The notes beneath the pieces were generated by a model. That model was not told where the DNA came from. It was given only the letters and a program-made list of their open reading frames with translations, and ran no database searches. Shown here one piece after another: positions 57,401 through 64,000 of a DNA stretch of 64,000 nucleotides. A program made the translations under genes and the position numbers. Source of the DNA: Entomomonas asaccharolytica (lineage in GTDB: Bacteria > Pseudomonadota > Gammaproteobacteria > Pseudomonadales > Pseudomonadaceae); contig NZ_CP067393.1 in assembly GCF_016653615.1 (NCBI RefSeq), positions 857,673-921,672 of the forward strand, written 5' to 3'. Numbering within the stretch: position 1 is the first letter of the stretch; each line of letters begins with the position of its first letter.

Positions 57401-57944
57401 ACTCTTTGAAGTTTATAATTGTTTTAAATGAACTACCATATACTTTATTTAATAATAAATAGTTACGGATTTTATACGTCCATTTTACAGGCGAATAAGA
57501 TATATGCAATATGCTTGAACTACTATACAGTAAATAAGGATATTGCCCATTTGGCTGATCATTTTGATCACCTTTCCAACGTTTGATGAATTTAAATTCA
57601 TATCCTTTAATTTCATATTCATCAAATAATTGGCAAGTTTCATCCCATACATAGAGGTAACCATCTCTTAGTTGACGAAGAGTATAGCTCCGACTGGTTA
57701 TTGTATAACTTATATCATTTTCTTCTATTACCGATTTTTTAAACCTATCATCTACATTATAATTTTGATCATACCTTAGTTTATTTGGGCCATGAGGTTC
57801 ATTATCATTTGGATTTGCTTGGTCTATTGCATACCGTACTGGAAAAATTGCAATTTTTTCTGTATTAGGACAAGTTCCTATGTCATTATAAGCAGTTTGA
57901 GAAAATGTGGTTTTCAAAGAATGACTCTGATTATTGGCGTTCAT
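54462..57944 (-). CDS. large type VI secretion effector, VasX N-terminal-like
   Basis: An 1160-residue protein. The N-terminal region has IAIFPVRYAIDQAN and SRSYTLRQLRDGYLYVWDE, which match the N-terminal domain of VasX-type effectors. A long middle part rich in Lys, Asn and Ile has no motif I know. Residues about 745-915 hold several hydrophobic segments (INDIGIMANGALCAIGFALN, ASFEVVLGILEILTILRVTL, GPTGAIIGITAAIISITAIY), like the pore-forming region of VasX; soluble beta-rich sequence follows. The DUF4123 adaptor gene lies 24 bases upstream, as expected for VgrG-loaded effectors. Unlike VasX loci, no membrane immunity gene follows it. It is more AT-rich than the core genes, suggesting transfer. 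Confidence 0.8.
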   Translation of the reverse strand: MNANNQSHSLKTTFSQTAYNDIGTCPNTEKIAIFPVRYAIDQANPNDNEPHGPNKLRYDQNYNVDDRFKKSVIEENDISYTITSRSYTLRQLRDGYLYVWDETCQLFDEYEIKGYEFKFIKRWKGDQNDQPNGQYPYLLYSSSSILHISYSPVKWTYKIRNYLLLNKVYGSSFKTIINFKEYFSQTSLTANYSSNDIMTDINKYFEFIFDESSVPIPYNHKLTYIQPLDKINQYVADIIGTDKPTLKQNESNTKLSSFDFKDTNTPTVPYGSTIYKEVISEDDILSKIPSTTSSYLVAIEDPLAIIEDLIINLSSYSDNECDYLENNDYRITIAKQCVNIVCSSFIPYIPKDVPFYEYYSYIQHIVNILDKKTDTSKIKEEWPTIYNHIFYKTEWNTIEKEWEESADKNRRDLDFNKVLQFLIDMGEKIQKPRYNRENDLINWLNILANGTSVVITGTRRSGKTRRKYIKLRKKEANNLNIQLKETSLGKEFDYIINLGLDVTDDKQLELLSDISLNTYKYLIRTENGQKYLNKEHSNPQFIGLTLFGYNQEVKKAVTNFLETGLNIQKISLLISDFLKSKSYKDMSDFAKLAFLKMYKNQKIKDAFISIATAISVTSTSKFINQTQQLSYIFIMVSIEKNSGYIKENPNYKKDMISWAKKTNLKNTIKSLEQNIKSRRYSTLQVTSWKKTIEDLEKQISKIKIDRKPDRLIYIKGEINISIYVEQRSKDIISTSSSTSHTINDIGIMANGALCAIGFALNIWNLINDLNNKEIKDFKVTTDIINTVSSSAYCYIAFFELKNVSLFNLSGKLAGITQNINKRNFISKLGPISGGIGSVFNAISSIEDAQNATDTTEQVWLAVAATAASFEVVLGILEILTILRVTLPLGPTGAIIGITAAIISITAIYISTIYHRSDLQLWLKYCVWGNDHNNINKKEELKKNKDLPNKYGNKMKELQTLYKIVCRPTVLMRKIRKSSDNQFLYKGFWLGIYLPPLALQSNTIKASLYFDFVSLDNNKDPLLREEIEIYNGREISTLPTTIPNQNIKNETYLENDNFRFIRIWFPFTQEKDVLNSTMISVVVSLIDINNYTTEFVFDSFGVVDDEGSFFENIITGITKPALTEEIILGKYKKNKKITDVKKELHGRTNSSKLIEWEEFIY

Positions 57945-57968
57945 TATTATATTCCTTTTCCTGTATTC

Positions 57969-58820
57969 TTATATTAAAGCTATATGATCATAAAAATGCT
58001 GGATAGTAACTTCTGTAGGTAACCCTTTTTCTTTAGGATTTTGTATAAACCATTCCTTATAAGGATTATCTTCATTACGAGTAGCGAAGTCATAACCGTA
58101 ATCAGCAGATAATTCAAACCACATAGCAAAGCTACGCTCACTAATTAAGTTAAAAGCCTCTGCTTCTTCATAGCAGTAATCCATCCAATAACTAATTTGA
58201 TCTTCTGTTTTATTTTCAAAAGCGTGAGCTTTATGTTTTTTTAGCCAATCATATAAGCGGTTTTTAAAACGAAAATCATTGGCTCTGCTAAGTGCTTCCG
58301 TTTGTGGAGGGAGCAAATAATTAATGGGTGTTGTTAGCTTTATAGAATTTTCTGCTTTGGTAAATGTTTGCCATTGTGGTGTTTTATTGCTCTGCCAATG
58401 GGGAATTGGTTTTACCACTTGCCATTGTGTAATTGGTCCCATAATTTCAGCATGAACCTGTTCTCCATAACTATTAAGCCAGTGCCAAGTAATTAAGGGA
58501 TCAGCAAAACGAAATAGTGCATGACTACCTGCCTCATCATCTACTACAATAAACTTTTGTAAATGTTCAGCAATAGTATTTATATCTTGTTTGCTTTCTA
58601 TAATAGAAGCAGTAATTGCCCAGTCATATTGATCTATTTCGCTACGTAAGTTTGACTGATCAAGATTACCTACTAAGATAGGGCCTATATCATAATTATC
58701 ATAATAAGATGTGCCTATATACAGTGGCATTATTTTTAGCCCTTGGTAATTTGCATAGAGTTCTTTAATAGCTGTTTCCCTTAAAGCTCCATCAATTAAG
58801 AAATATTGATTCATTATCAT
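57969..58820 (-). CDS. DUF4123 type VI effector adaptor/chaperone
   Basis: A 283-residue protein of the DUF4123 family. The N-terminal half (YFLIDGALRETAIKELYAN, then PLYIGTSYYDNYDIGPILV and the conserved FRFADPLITWHWL) carries the family core; a C-terminal region of helices follows (ISYWMDYCYEEAEAFNLISE, MWFELSADYGYDFATR). DUF4123 proteins (Tap-1/TEC) load a specific effector onto the VgrG spike. It sits between vgrG with its immunity gene and the VasX-like effector, so the latter is its likely cargo. AAGGAT seven bases before ATG supports the start at 58820. Confidence 0.88.
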   Translation of the reverse strand: MIMNQYFLIDGALRETAIKELYANYQGLKIMPLYIGTSYYDNYDIGPILVGNLDQSNLRSEIDQYDWAITASIIESKQDINTIAEHLQKFIVVDDEAGSHALFRFADPLITWHWLNSYGEQVHAEIMGPITQWQVVKPIPHWQSNKTPQWQTFTKAENSIKLTTPINYLLPPQTEALSRANDFRFKNRLYDWLKKHKAHAFENKTEDQISYWMDYCYEEAEAFNLISERSFAMWFELSADYGYDFATRNEDNPYKEWFIQNPKEKGLPTEVTIQHFYDHIALI

Positions 58821-58834
58821 AAATAATATCCTTA

Positions 58835-59281
58835 TTAGGGATTCATATTGTCAGGCATCATAAGTACTAGTGGTTCACAATTATTATCTGTACAACCAAA
58901 ATATAGAACGGTATTGGTGTTTTGCCATTTTCCTGTAGCACCTGCATCAATAGTAAATTGCCAAGTTTGATCTTCTAACTGTAATTCTCCAGTGATACTA
59001 CAGGGAAGCTGATAAAAAAGATTATAAGGTGATTCCTTGTAGTGTTTGCTAAGCATAAAAAATTCTCTTACTTGCTCAGCAGTTAAGTTCCATTCTTGGC
59101 ATGCCTGATACATAGCTTCATCAGAAGGTTGAGGGTGCTTTTTATAAGTAATAGTTACAGGATTTACTTGAGTAACTTCTATCTCATACTTGGAATACTC
59201 TGCCTGACAATTGGTTATTATTACTAGCCCCATTATAGAGACCAGCACCTTCACCTTCTGTTTTATAAGAAATTTTGTCAT
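58835..59281 (-). CDS. exported protein, candidate immunity to the VgrG amidase
   Basis: A 148-residue protein with an N-terminal signal sequence (MTKFLIKQKVKVLVSIMGLV then IITNCQAEYS), so it should reach the periplasm. Four cysteines follow in the mature part (YQACQEW, LPCSITG, YFGCTDNNCE), fit for disulfides. It overlaps the 3' end of vgrG by 98 bases in another frame; in-frame ATGs at 59299 and 59287 would extend the overlap, and one at 59233 would shorten it but spoil the signal sequence. Its place after an amidase-bearing VgrG and its periplasmic address fit an immunity protein. I know no family match, so function is inferred. Confidence 0.65.
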   Translation of the reverse strand: MTKFLIKQKVKVLVSIMGLVIITNCQAEYSKYEIEVTQVNPVTITYKKHPQPSDEAMYQACQEWNLTAEQVREFFMLSKHYKESPYNLFYQLPCSITGELQLEDQTWQFTIDAGATGKWQNTNTVLYFGCTDNNCEPLVLMMPDNMNP

Positions 59282-62087
59282 GTTCATAGATATCTTCATC
59301 CGTTAAATTAGTATATTGTTGCTGTAATATTTGAACGATCTTGGCAATTGATGTAAGTTGTGGAGATGTTGCTGCGTCCCATGTTTTTGTTGCTGAATGG
59401 TACATAGCAACGACTTCTATGCCTACTGAGTCCTCATTATAAGGATAGCGTATAGGATATTGTTTAGTTATTTCGTAGTCATGTAATAGCTTAACTCGAT
59501 CAGAATATTTCAATAATTTTTTTGTTACAGGATTTGTAGCAAAAAGCTTACTTTCTATAATTTTCTTTTCTTCAGCTGTATAAGTTTTATTTTCATAGGC
59601 TTTTGATTTTATCTTACCAACATGATAAGTATGCTTATTTAAACTAGCTAATTGGTAAATAGTTCCATCTTTATCAACTATAAAATGTGCGCCTATACCA
59701 GAAGACTTTGCAGAATTGAGTGGACTAGATAGGTTAGATGATTCTGTTCTGTGCAAAACAATCGCATTTGGACCTGTTAAATTTCCTTTTTCAAGTTGAG
59801 TTATAGTATTTTTTACAAAATTTGCATTTTGTATATAACCATTGTTATCAATATAAATATCTTCTGTTGTAGCATTTGTTGTGTTGCTGTTTTCATCTGG
59901 ATTGTAACTAGCAAGTATCATACTAGGAGTAGCGTTATTAGCCATACTTTGAGCCGCCATTTGTTCACAAATTTCACAACGGGGTTTTAGTTGTAACAGG
60001 GCATGGCGTTGTGCAAAAGGTGCTAGTGTAGGAGCTACACCTTTTTCAATATTAAGTGGTAATAATGGATTAGCAGCGGTACCTGTCATAGGTGAACCAC
60101 CCGTAACAGGAGGTACAGAGGTAAAGATACCAGCAGGATTTAATACTATATGTTGGCCACCTGCTTTTAACGTTAGCGATAAGCCTCCATCAATTACTAA
60201 GTTCATGCCTGCTTTGATATGTATCTCTTGGCCTGCTTCTATAGTTGAAATAGTGCCAATAGTTGTATGTTGGCTTTGTGCAACAGTCAGGTGGTCATTA
60301 GTTAGAATTTGTGTTTTACGGTCTAGCTGTGTGAGGTGGTGTTCTTCAGCTTCATTTTTGGTATAGCGGTTTTTAACAATAGTTTCACTGTGTTCATTAT
60401 TAACTTGTAGATGACTATTGTTATTAACCTGTAAGGTATGGTTATTTTTAGTGAGTTGTTCGAAGTCTTTTTGCGCTTGGATAAAGATTTGTTCACTACC
60501 TGCTTTATCTTCTATTCTAAGCTCATTAGAACCAACACCACCTTTAGAGGAGCTGGTTTTAAAAACACTTTTGGTTTTATGGGCTGGTAATTCATAAGGA
60601 ACTTTGTTAACACCGTTATGTAAGCAGCCTGTAATAATAGGTTGATCAGGATCACCTTCTAAATAATCGATCATTACTTCCATACCTACACGGGGTATGG
60701 TTACTGCTCCATAACCATCATGTGCCCAGCTAGAAGTAACGCGAATCCAGCAGCTTGAATGTTCATCGTAATTACCTTGACGATCCCAATGAAACTGTAC
60801 TTTAACCCGACCATATTCATCACAATAAATTTCTTCACCTGCAGGGCCTGTTACAACAGCGGTTTGGTTACCAAGTACTTTAGGTTTAGGATGAAAACGT
60901 GCAGGGCGCCATATTACTTCTCTAGGAGTAGCTACAAATGTATTACGATAACCTTGATTAAAGTTAGTAGATGTAAATTGTAGTTGATTGCTATCTAATT
61001 CAGGTGAGTTAATAATGGCTTCAATTTTAGAGGGCACAGCACTAGCTGCTGAACTTTCTCCACCAAAAGCTTCTAATACTTGAGGTTGCTTGCCTTGGTG
61101 GCGAATAGTATTAAGTAGCCAAGGATCTTCTGCATCGGTACTAGGATGTTTATCAATAGTTAGGTAATAACCACTATGTAGGCACGTAACATCACTTTGT
61201 CCTTCAGCAATTAGATGATTAGTTCTTAAGCGTTCAATTTCGATATTGGCTAATTGTTCGCCTCGTTTATTAACTACAAAGTGACCAGGGTAATCATAAT
61301 GCTCTAATGCAGGTTCAATCGCTTCATTAGCTTTTTTACTTTGCTTGCCTTCTGCACTACCAGCAGGAATTTTAGCACGCTTAAAGTTGTAATCACGCCA
61401 TGAGGCATTTTTGGTATGACTGGCTAAACTTACATCAAATTGTTTAATAACTTGTTTATCTGCCACAAAACCTGTATTAGAAACATAGCTAATGGCATCA
61501 GCTAGAGAAGGGAAGATAGGTTGAGAATCACCAAATACCATTAAGTGCTTGCTAGAAGTATGTTCAAAATGAAAATGAATTCCTTCCTCTTCGCAGAGAC
61601 GATGGATAAAGTGAGCGGTTGATTCATCATATTGCACACAATATTCACGCTCAGGATAAGGCGTAGGGCCTAGCCTAAATTCATGATGACTACCTTCTAA
61701 TATGCCAAATTCAGCTAAAACTTGACTAATAATCTGCGGTACGGTTTTATTTTGGAAGATACGTTGATCAACATTTCTTTCTAACTGTTTAAAACGTGGT
61801 ACTAATATAATTTGAAAGGTGGCATAGTGGTTACTAATGGAGCCACGTTTAACGGAATCAATAATACCATGTACGCCATTTTGACCATTTGGGTTGAATG
61901 CTAAAAAGGCAGGCTTATTGAGTAGTTGAGTAATATCATAGCGAATATGGTCATTAACTAAATTTATTTCAAACGCATAAGAATAGTTTAATGATTCAAT
62001 ACCCTCAAAGCTTAATACTTGTAAGCGAGTATTCTCAAGCCCTTCAATAGTGATAGAGAAATGTGTTGTATTAGCAGGGTCAAACAT
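59184..62087 (-). CDS. vgrG: evolved VgrG spike with C-terminal N-acetylmuramoyl-L-alanine amidase domain
   Basis: A 967-residue type VI spike. The gp27-like N-terminal part (FSITIEGLENTRLQVLSFEG, then YCVQYDESTAHFIHRLCEEE) leads to the gp5 OB fold (VKVQFHWDRQGNYDEHSSCW, VTIPRVGMEVMIDYLEGDPD) and the beta-helix with DUF2345-type repeats (to about residue 660). A linker with CEICEQMAAQSM precedes an amidase_2 domain (about 745-967) with AIVLHRTESSN, GIGAHFIVDKDGTIYQLASL, DSVGIEVVAMY and IYEHDKISYKTEGEGAGLYN; these histidines probably bind zinc. It should cut peptidoglycan between MurNAc and L-Ala in rival cells. First gene of the island. Confidence 0.93.
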   Translation of the reverse strand: MFDPANTTHFSITIEGLENTRLQVLSFEGIESLNYSYAFEINLVNDHIRYDITQLLNKPAFLAFNPNGQNGVHGIIDSVKRGSISNHYATFQIILVPRFKQLERNVDQRIFQNKTVPQIISQVLAEFGILEGSHHEFRLGPTPYPEREYCVQYDESTAHFIHRLCEEEGIHFHFEHTSSKHLMVFGDSQPIFPSLADAISYVSNTGFVADKQVIKQFDVSLASHTKNASWRDYNFKRAKIPAGSAEGKQSKKANEAIEPALEHYDYPGHFVVNKRGEQLANIEIERLRTNHLIAEGQSDVTCLHSGYYLTIDKHPSTDAEDPWLLNTIRHQGKQPQVLEAFGGESSAASAVPSKIEAIINSPELDSNQLQFTSTNFNQGYRNTFVATPREVIWRPARFHPKPKVLGNQTAVVTGPAGEEIYCDEYGRVKVQFHWDRQGNYDEHSSCWIRVTSSWAHDGYGAVTIPRVGMEVMIDYLEGDPDQPIITGCLHNGVNKVPYELPAHKTKSVFKTSSSKGGVGSNELRIEDKAGSEQIFIQAQKDFEQLTKNNHTLQVNNNSHLQVNNEHSETIVKNRYTKNEAEEHHLTQLDRKTQILTNDHLTVAQSQHTTIGTISTIEAGQEIHIKAGMNLVIDGGLSLTLKAGGQHIVLNPAGIFTSVPPVTGGSPMTGTAANPLLPLNIEKGVAPTLAPFAQRHALLQLKPRCEICEQMAAQSMANNATPSMILASYNPDENSNTTNATTEDIYIDNNGYIQNANFVKNTITQLEKGNLTGPNAIVLHRTESSNLSSPLNSAKSSGIGAHFIVDKDGTIYQLASLNKHTYHVGKIKSKAYENKTYTAEEKKIIESKLFATNPVTKKLLKYSDRVKLLHDYEITKQYPIRYPYNEDSVGIEVVAMYHSATKTWDAATSPQLTSIAKIVQILQQQYTNLTDEDIYEHDKISYKTEGEGAGLYNGASNNNQLSGRVFQV

Positions 62088-62618
62088 AATCCATAGTCCT
62101 TGTAATAACCACTTATTGTTATTAGATTTTTACTTTTTTTAGGCAATAAAATATCCTTTTCATTATTTATAATAACAATGAAATTTAAGTAAAAATTTAT
62201 TCAAAGTTTTAGTACAAAGAAATCTTAAAAAACATCTTGAATATTTTTTAAAAAATCTTAGAAGAGAAAAACAATTGACAAAAACCTAATTGCTGACGCA
62301 TCCCTTTATAAGCATCTCAATTTTTATTAAGATTACTGTTTATCAGCAATTAGTATGCCAATCAAATTAAAACGTAGATTTTTCAAGTAGTTATTATCAA
62401 TAAACACAAGAAAATGTGATAAACCTCAAAGTCTGTACTAAAAATAAGGCGTTTTAAAAATGACAATTAAATCGTTTGTATGACAAAAAACGTCACTAAA
62501 TAACATATTTTTCAATTCTTACATGTAATTTATACTTTCATTATTTGTAATACACTATATTGTTACATTTTGGTCCCTTTACTGTAGCATTTATACTATC
62601 CTAATTATTGTTAAGGTC
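62088..62618. other. AT-rich intergenic region upstream of vgrG
   Basis: About 530 bp with no gene that I can support. It must hold the vgrG promoter on the minus strand, but I cannot single one out. Two inverted repeats are visible: TTTCATT / AATGAAA (62158-62183) and a longer 11-base pair listed separately. The rest is plain AT-rich sequence. Confidence 0.6.
62286..62353. repeat. 11-bp inverted repeat, 46-base spacer
   Basis: CTAATTGCTGA (62286-62296) and TCAGCAATTAG (62343-62353) are exact complements. The 46 bases between them contain a further near-complementary pair around ATCTCAAT and TTAAGAT. It could be the ends of a 68-bp miniature element or the closing stem of a small RNA; a TTGACA lies just to the left at 62275. 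Confidence 0.5.
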
Positions 62619-63002
62619 TTATTTACAAGCGGTTTTATCAATATGAATAGTAAGAAATGGAGGTTCATTTGTTTGTCTATAAAATAGAAATTGATAAGTG
62701 ATATCTTCGTTAAGCATTACTTGGGTATCTTCAAGCTTGCAAAACTCAGCAATATTTCTATTATATTCTTGTTCGATCATTTGTTTAGTAATGCTTGTTT
62801 TGGTGATTTGAATATGATTTTTAAATATGCGTTGTTTAAGGTCATAGTCAATATCAAATACTTGGTAGCCTTCTGCTATATCATAGGGCAGAGTATTATT
62901 TTTATCTGCAATTAGTTGTAAAAAACTATCATCCCATTGATCAGCCATGCTATATAGAGGGAACAATATAATAACGAGTAACGTAATTAGTTTATTTTTC
63001 AT
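62619..63002 (-). CDS. small exported protein, unknown
   Basis: A 127-residue protein with a signal peptide (MKNKLITLLVIILFPLYSMA, cleavage before DQ). The mature part of about 107 residues has two cysteines (AEFCKLEDT and the penultimate residue), probably a disulfide, and mixed helix and strand pattern (IDYDLKQRIFKNHIQI, ITYQFLFYRQTNEPPFLTIH). I do not recognise a family. It lies just downstream of a methyltransferase gene (18 bases) and upstream of the vgrG island, so it may be a periplasmic protein unrelated to secretion or an immunity-type protein; nothing decides this. Confidence 0.7.
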   Translation of the reverse strand: MKNKLITLLVIILFPLYSMADQWDDSFLQLIADKNNTLPYDIAEGYQVFDIDYDLKQRIFKNHIQITKTSITKQMIEQEYNRNIAEFCKLEDTQVMLNEDITYQFLFYRQTNEPPFLTIHIDKTACK

Positions 63003-63020
63003 AGGAAATCTTCTAAATAG

Positions 63021-63863
63021 TTATTTCTGACAAATAAAAGTATGGAGTTTTTCGGTAAAAATATCACATGTTGGCCATTGAGTATGAGTTAGCTTGTTAA
63101 TACGAGTCATGCCAACTTCCTGAAATAGTTGTTGGTATTCTAGATCACTATAGGCCTTCATGGAGCTAGCATATTCTATGGTTTGGTTATTTATAGCATC
63201 AATTATATAGTAGCGAGTAGTAGCTGTTGTTTGTTGTTCGTTCCAGAAATGTTCTTCTAAACAAATATGGGGAGAATCTAAAAATAATCCTGTCTTATAC
63301 GATTGCCAAGTAGCTGCTTGTTGGCCATAAGTTAATATAGCATTAAAAGTATGTGCTTCAATTAGTAGATAACCCTTTGGCGTAAGGTATTGAGTAATAT
63401 TGTTAAGTAAAAGTTTTATATCAGATTCTTTAAAGACATTAAACTCACCAAATGTCATCATAATAAGATCATATTGTTCTGTAGGCTGATAGTGGCGAAT
63501 ATCAGCTAATATATAATTTATCTTAAGATTATCTTGTATAGCTTGTTGCTTGCCATGTTCAATTGAAGCAGGTGAGAAATCAACCCCAGTACATTGGTAA
63601 CCCATTTCAGCTAAACGGTGAGTATAAAAACCTGGACCGCAACCGAGATCAAGTATTTTAGATTGCTTATTTGGTAATTGTTGACTAATCCAAGCAATAT
63701 GTTGGTCTATGATTTCGAAGCGACGACTCGCCCAATCATGTTCTTGTGAAAGATGATTGGCTAGCATCCGTTGACTAAATGCTGGTTCATTCCACGGTAT
63801 TTTTTCGCCTGATTGCCAAGGAGTAGGAGGAATTTCTCTATTAATAATAGTCGTTATATTCAT
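63021..63863 (-). CDS. class I SAM-dependent methyltransferase
   Basis: A 280-residue Rossmann methyltransferase. Motif I is KILDLGCGPGFYTHRLAEMG, with VDFSPASIEHGKQQA for the ribose-binding acidic residue and YDLIMMTFGEFNVFKESDIK for motif post-II. The N-terminal part (PTPWQSGEKIPWNEPAFSQR) and a C-terminal mixed-sheet insert (HICLEEHFWNEQQTTATTRY) suggest a small-molecule substrate, which cannot be named. The exported protein at 62619 follows 18 bases later and may be cotranscribed. The start at 63863 fits the conserved region. Confidence 0.88.
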   Translation of the reverse strand: MNITTIINREIPPTPWQSGEKIPWNEPAFSQRMLANHLSQEHDWASRRFEIIDQHIAWISQQLPNKQSKILDLGCGPGFYTHRLAEMGYQCTGVDFSPASIEHGKQQAIQDNLKINYILADIRHYQPTEQYDLIMMTFGEFNVFKESDIKLLLNNITQYLTPKGYLLIEAHTFNAILTYGQQAATWQSYKTGLFLDSPHICLEEHFWNEQQTTATTRYYIIDAINNQTIEYASSMKAYSDLEYQQLFQEVGMTRINKLTHTQWPTCDIFTEKLHTFICQK

Positions 63864-64000
63864 GAGTATATTGCGCTTAGGGTCGTTGATAGAGGAATAA
63901 GGTTACTGATATTGTACTAAAGTTGTATAATAAACGCTGTTTATAGGTAATGGTAAGTTATTAGTAAGCATAATTAGTTTTTGTATTTTTGTCTAAGTAT

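Noticed and set aside
59184..62087. Prophage tail spike
   Set aside because: The protein has type VI VgrG features with an amidase extension and a DUF4123 partner, and no phage structural genes are nearby.

Overview
The window is a stretch of chromosome from an AT-rich gammaproteobacterium, most likely a low-GC member or close relative of Pseudomonadaceae. This is inferred from several signs: the tmRNA encodes the tag ANDDNYALAA, which is the tag I recall for Pseudomonas aeruginosa; the PBP1A gene faces pilMNOPQ-aroK-aroB and an AAA/SPOR protein, as in Pseudomonas; the class III-fold ornithine decarboxylase is of Pseudomonas SpeC type; and a DUF2796-ABC zinc operon carries a Zur box. An insect-gut pseudomonad such as Entomomonas would fit the low GC, but that is a guess from composition and cannot be proved here. 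No CRISPR array, insertion sequence or prophage was seen.

Layout. 1-2804: end of a surface-glycan cluster (TylF-like methyltransferase cut by the window edge, polysaccharide pyruvyl transferase, GT25 glycosyltransferase). 2896-3285: ssrA (tmRNA) with its terminator, then about 690 bp of AT-rich non-coding DNA with DnaA-box-like sites. 3972-9542: the complete iscRSUA-hscBA-fdx-iscX iron-sulfur operon with an IscR box over its promoter. 9726-18220: a mixed region with three paralogous secreted repeat proteins, a sulfide-type ArsR/rhodanese pair, acetolactate synthase, rmlA, a GT2 glycosyltransferase and yaiI. 18228-29827: PBP1A facing pilMNOPQ, aroK, aroB, an AAA/SPOR protein and queF. 30298-39423: initiator tRNA and rimP-nusA-infB-rbfA-truB-rpsO-pnp, the conserved translation and RNA-decay operon. 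39430-49606, leftward: yacG-coaE-pilD-pilC-pilB, an HD-GYP response regulator, a hybrid histidine kinase and class I fumarase. 49851-54451: an unknown small protein, the zinc-linked ABC operon and speC with a remarkable leader. 54462-62087: a type VI secretion effector island (VgrG-amidase, candidate immunity protein, DUF4123 adaptor, VasX-like effector). 62619-63863: a small secreted protein and a methyltransferase.

How the genes work together. PilM/N/O/P form the inner-membrane alignment complex and PilQ the outer-membrane secretin; PilB, PilC and PilD supply the extension motor, platform and prepilin peptidase. No major pilin gene lies in the window. The isc operon builds iron-sulfur clusters, and the class I fumarase is one probable client. 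The type VI island holds cargo only, with no structural tss genes, so it must depend on a secretion apparatus encoded elsewhere.

The least explained items are the speC leader (a 37-codon frame closed by a flanking stem), the family of three secreted repeat proteins with a shared N-terminal domain, a Shine-Dalgarno-masking hairpin before an unknown gene at 49851, and the VgrG-amidase gene whose 3' end overlaps its candidate immunity gene.
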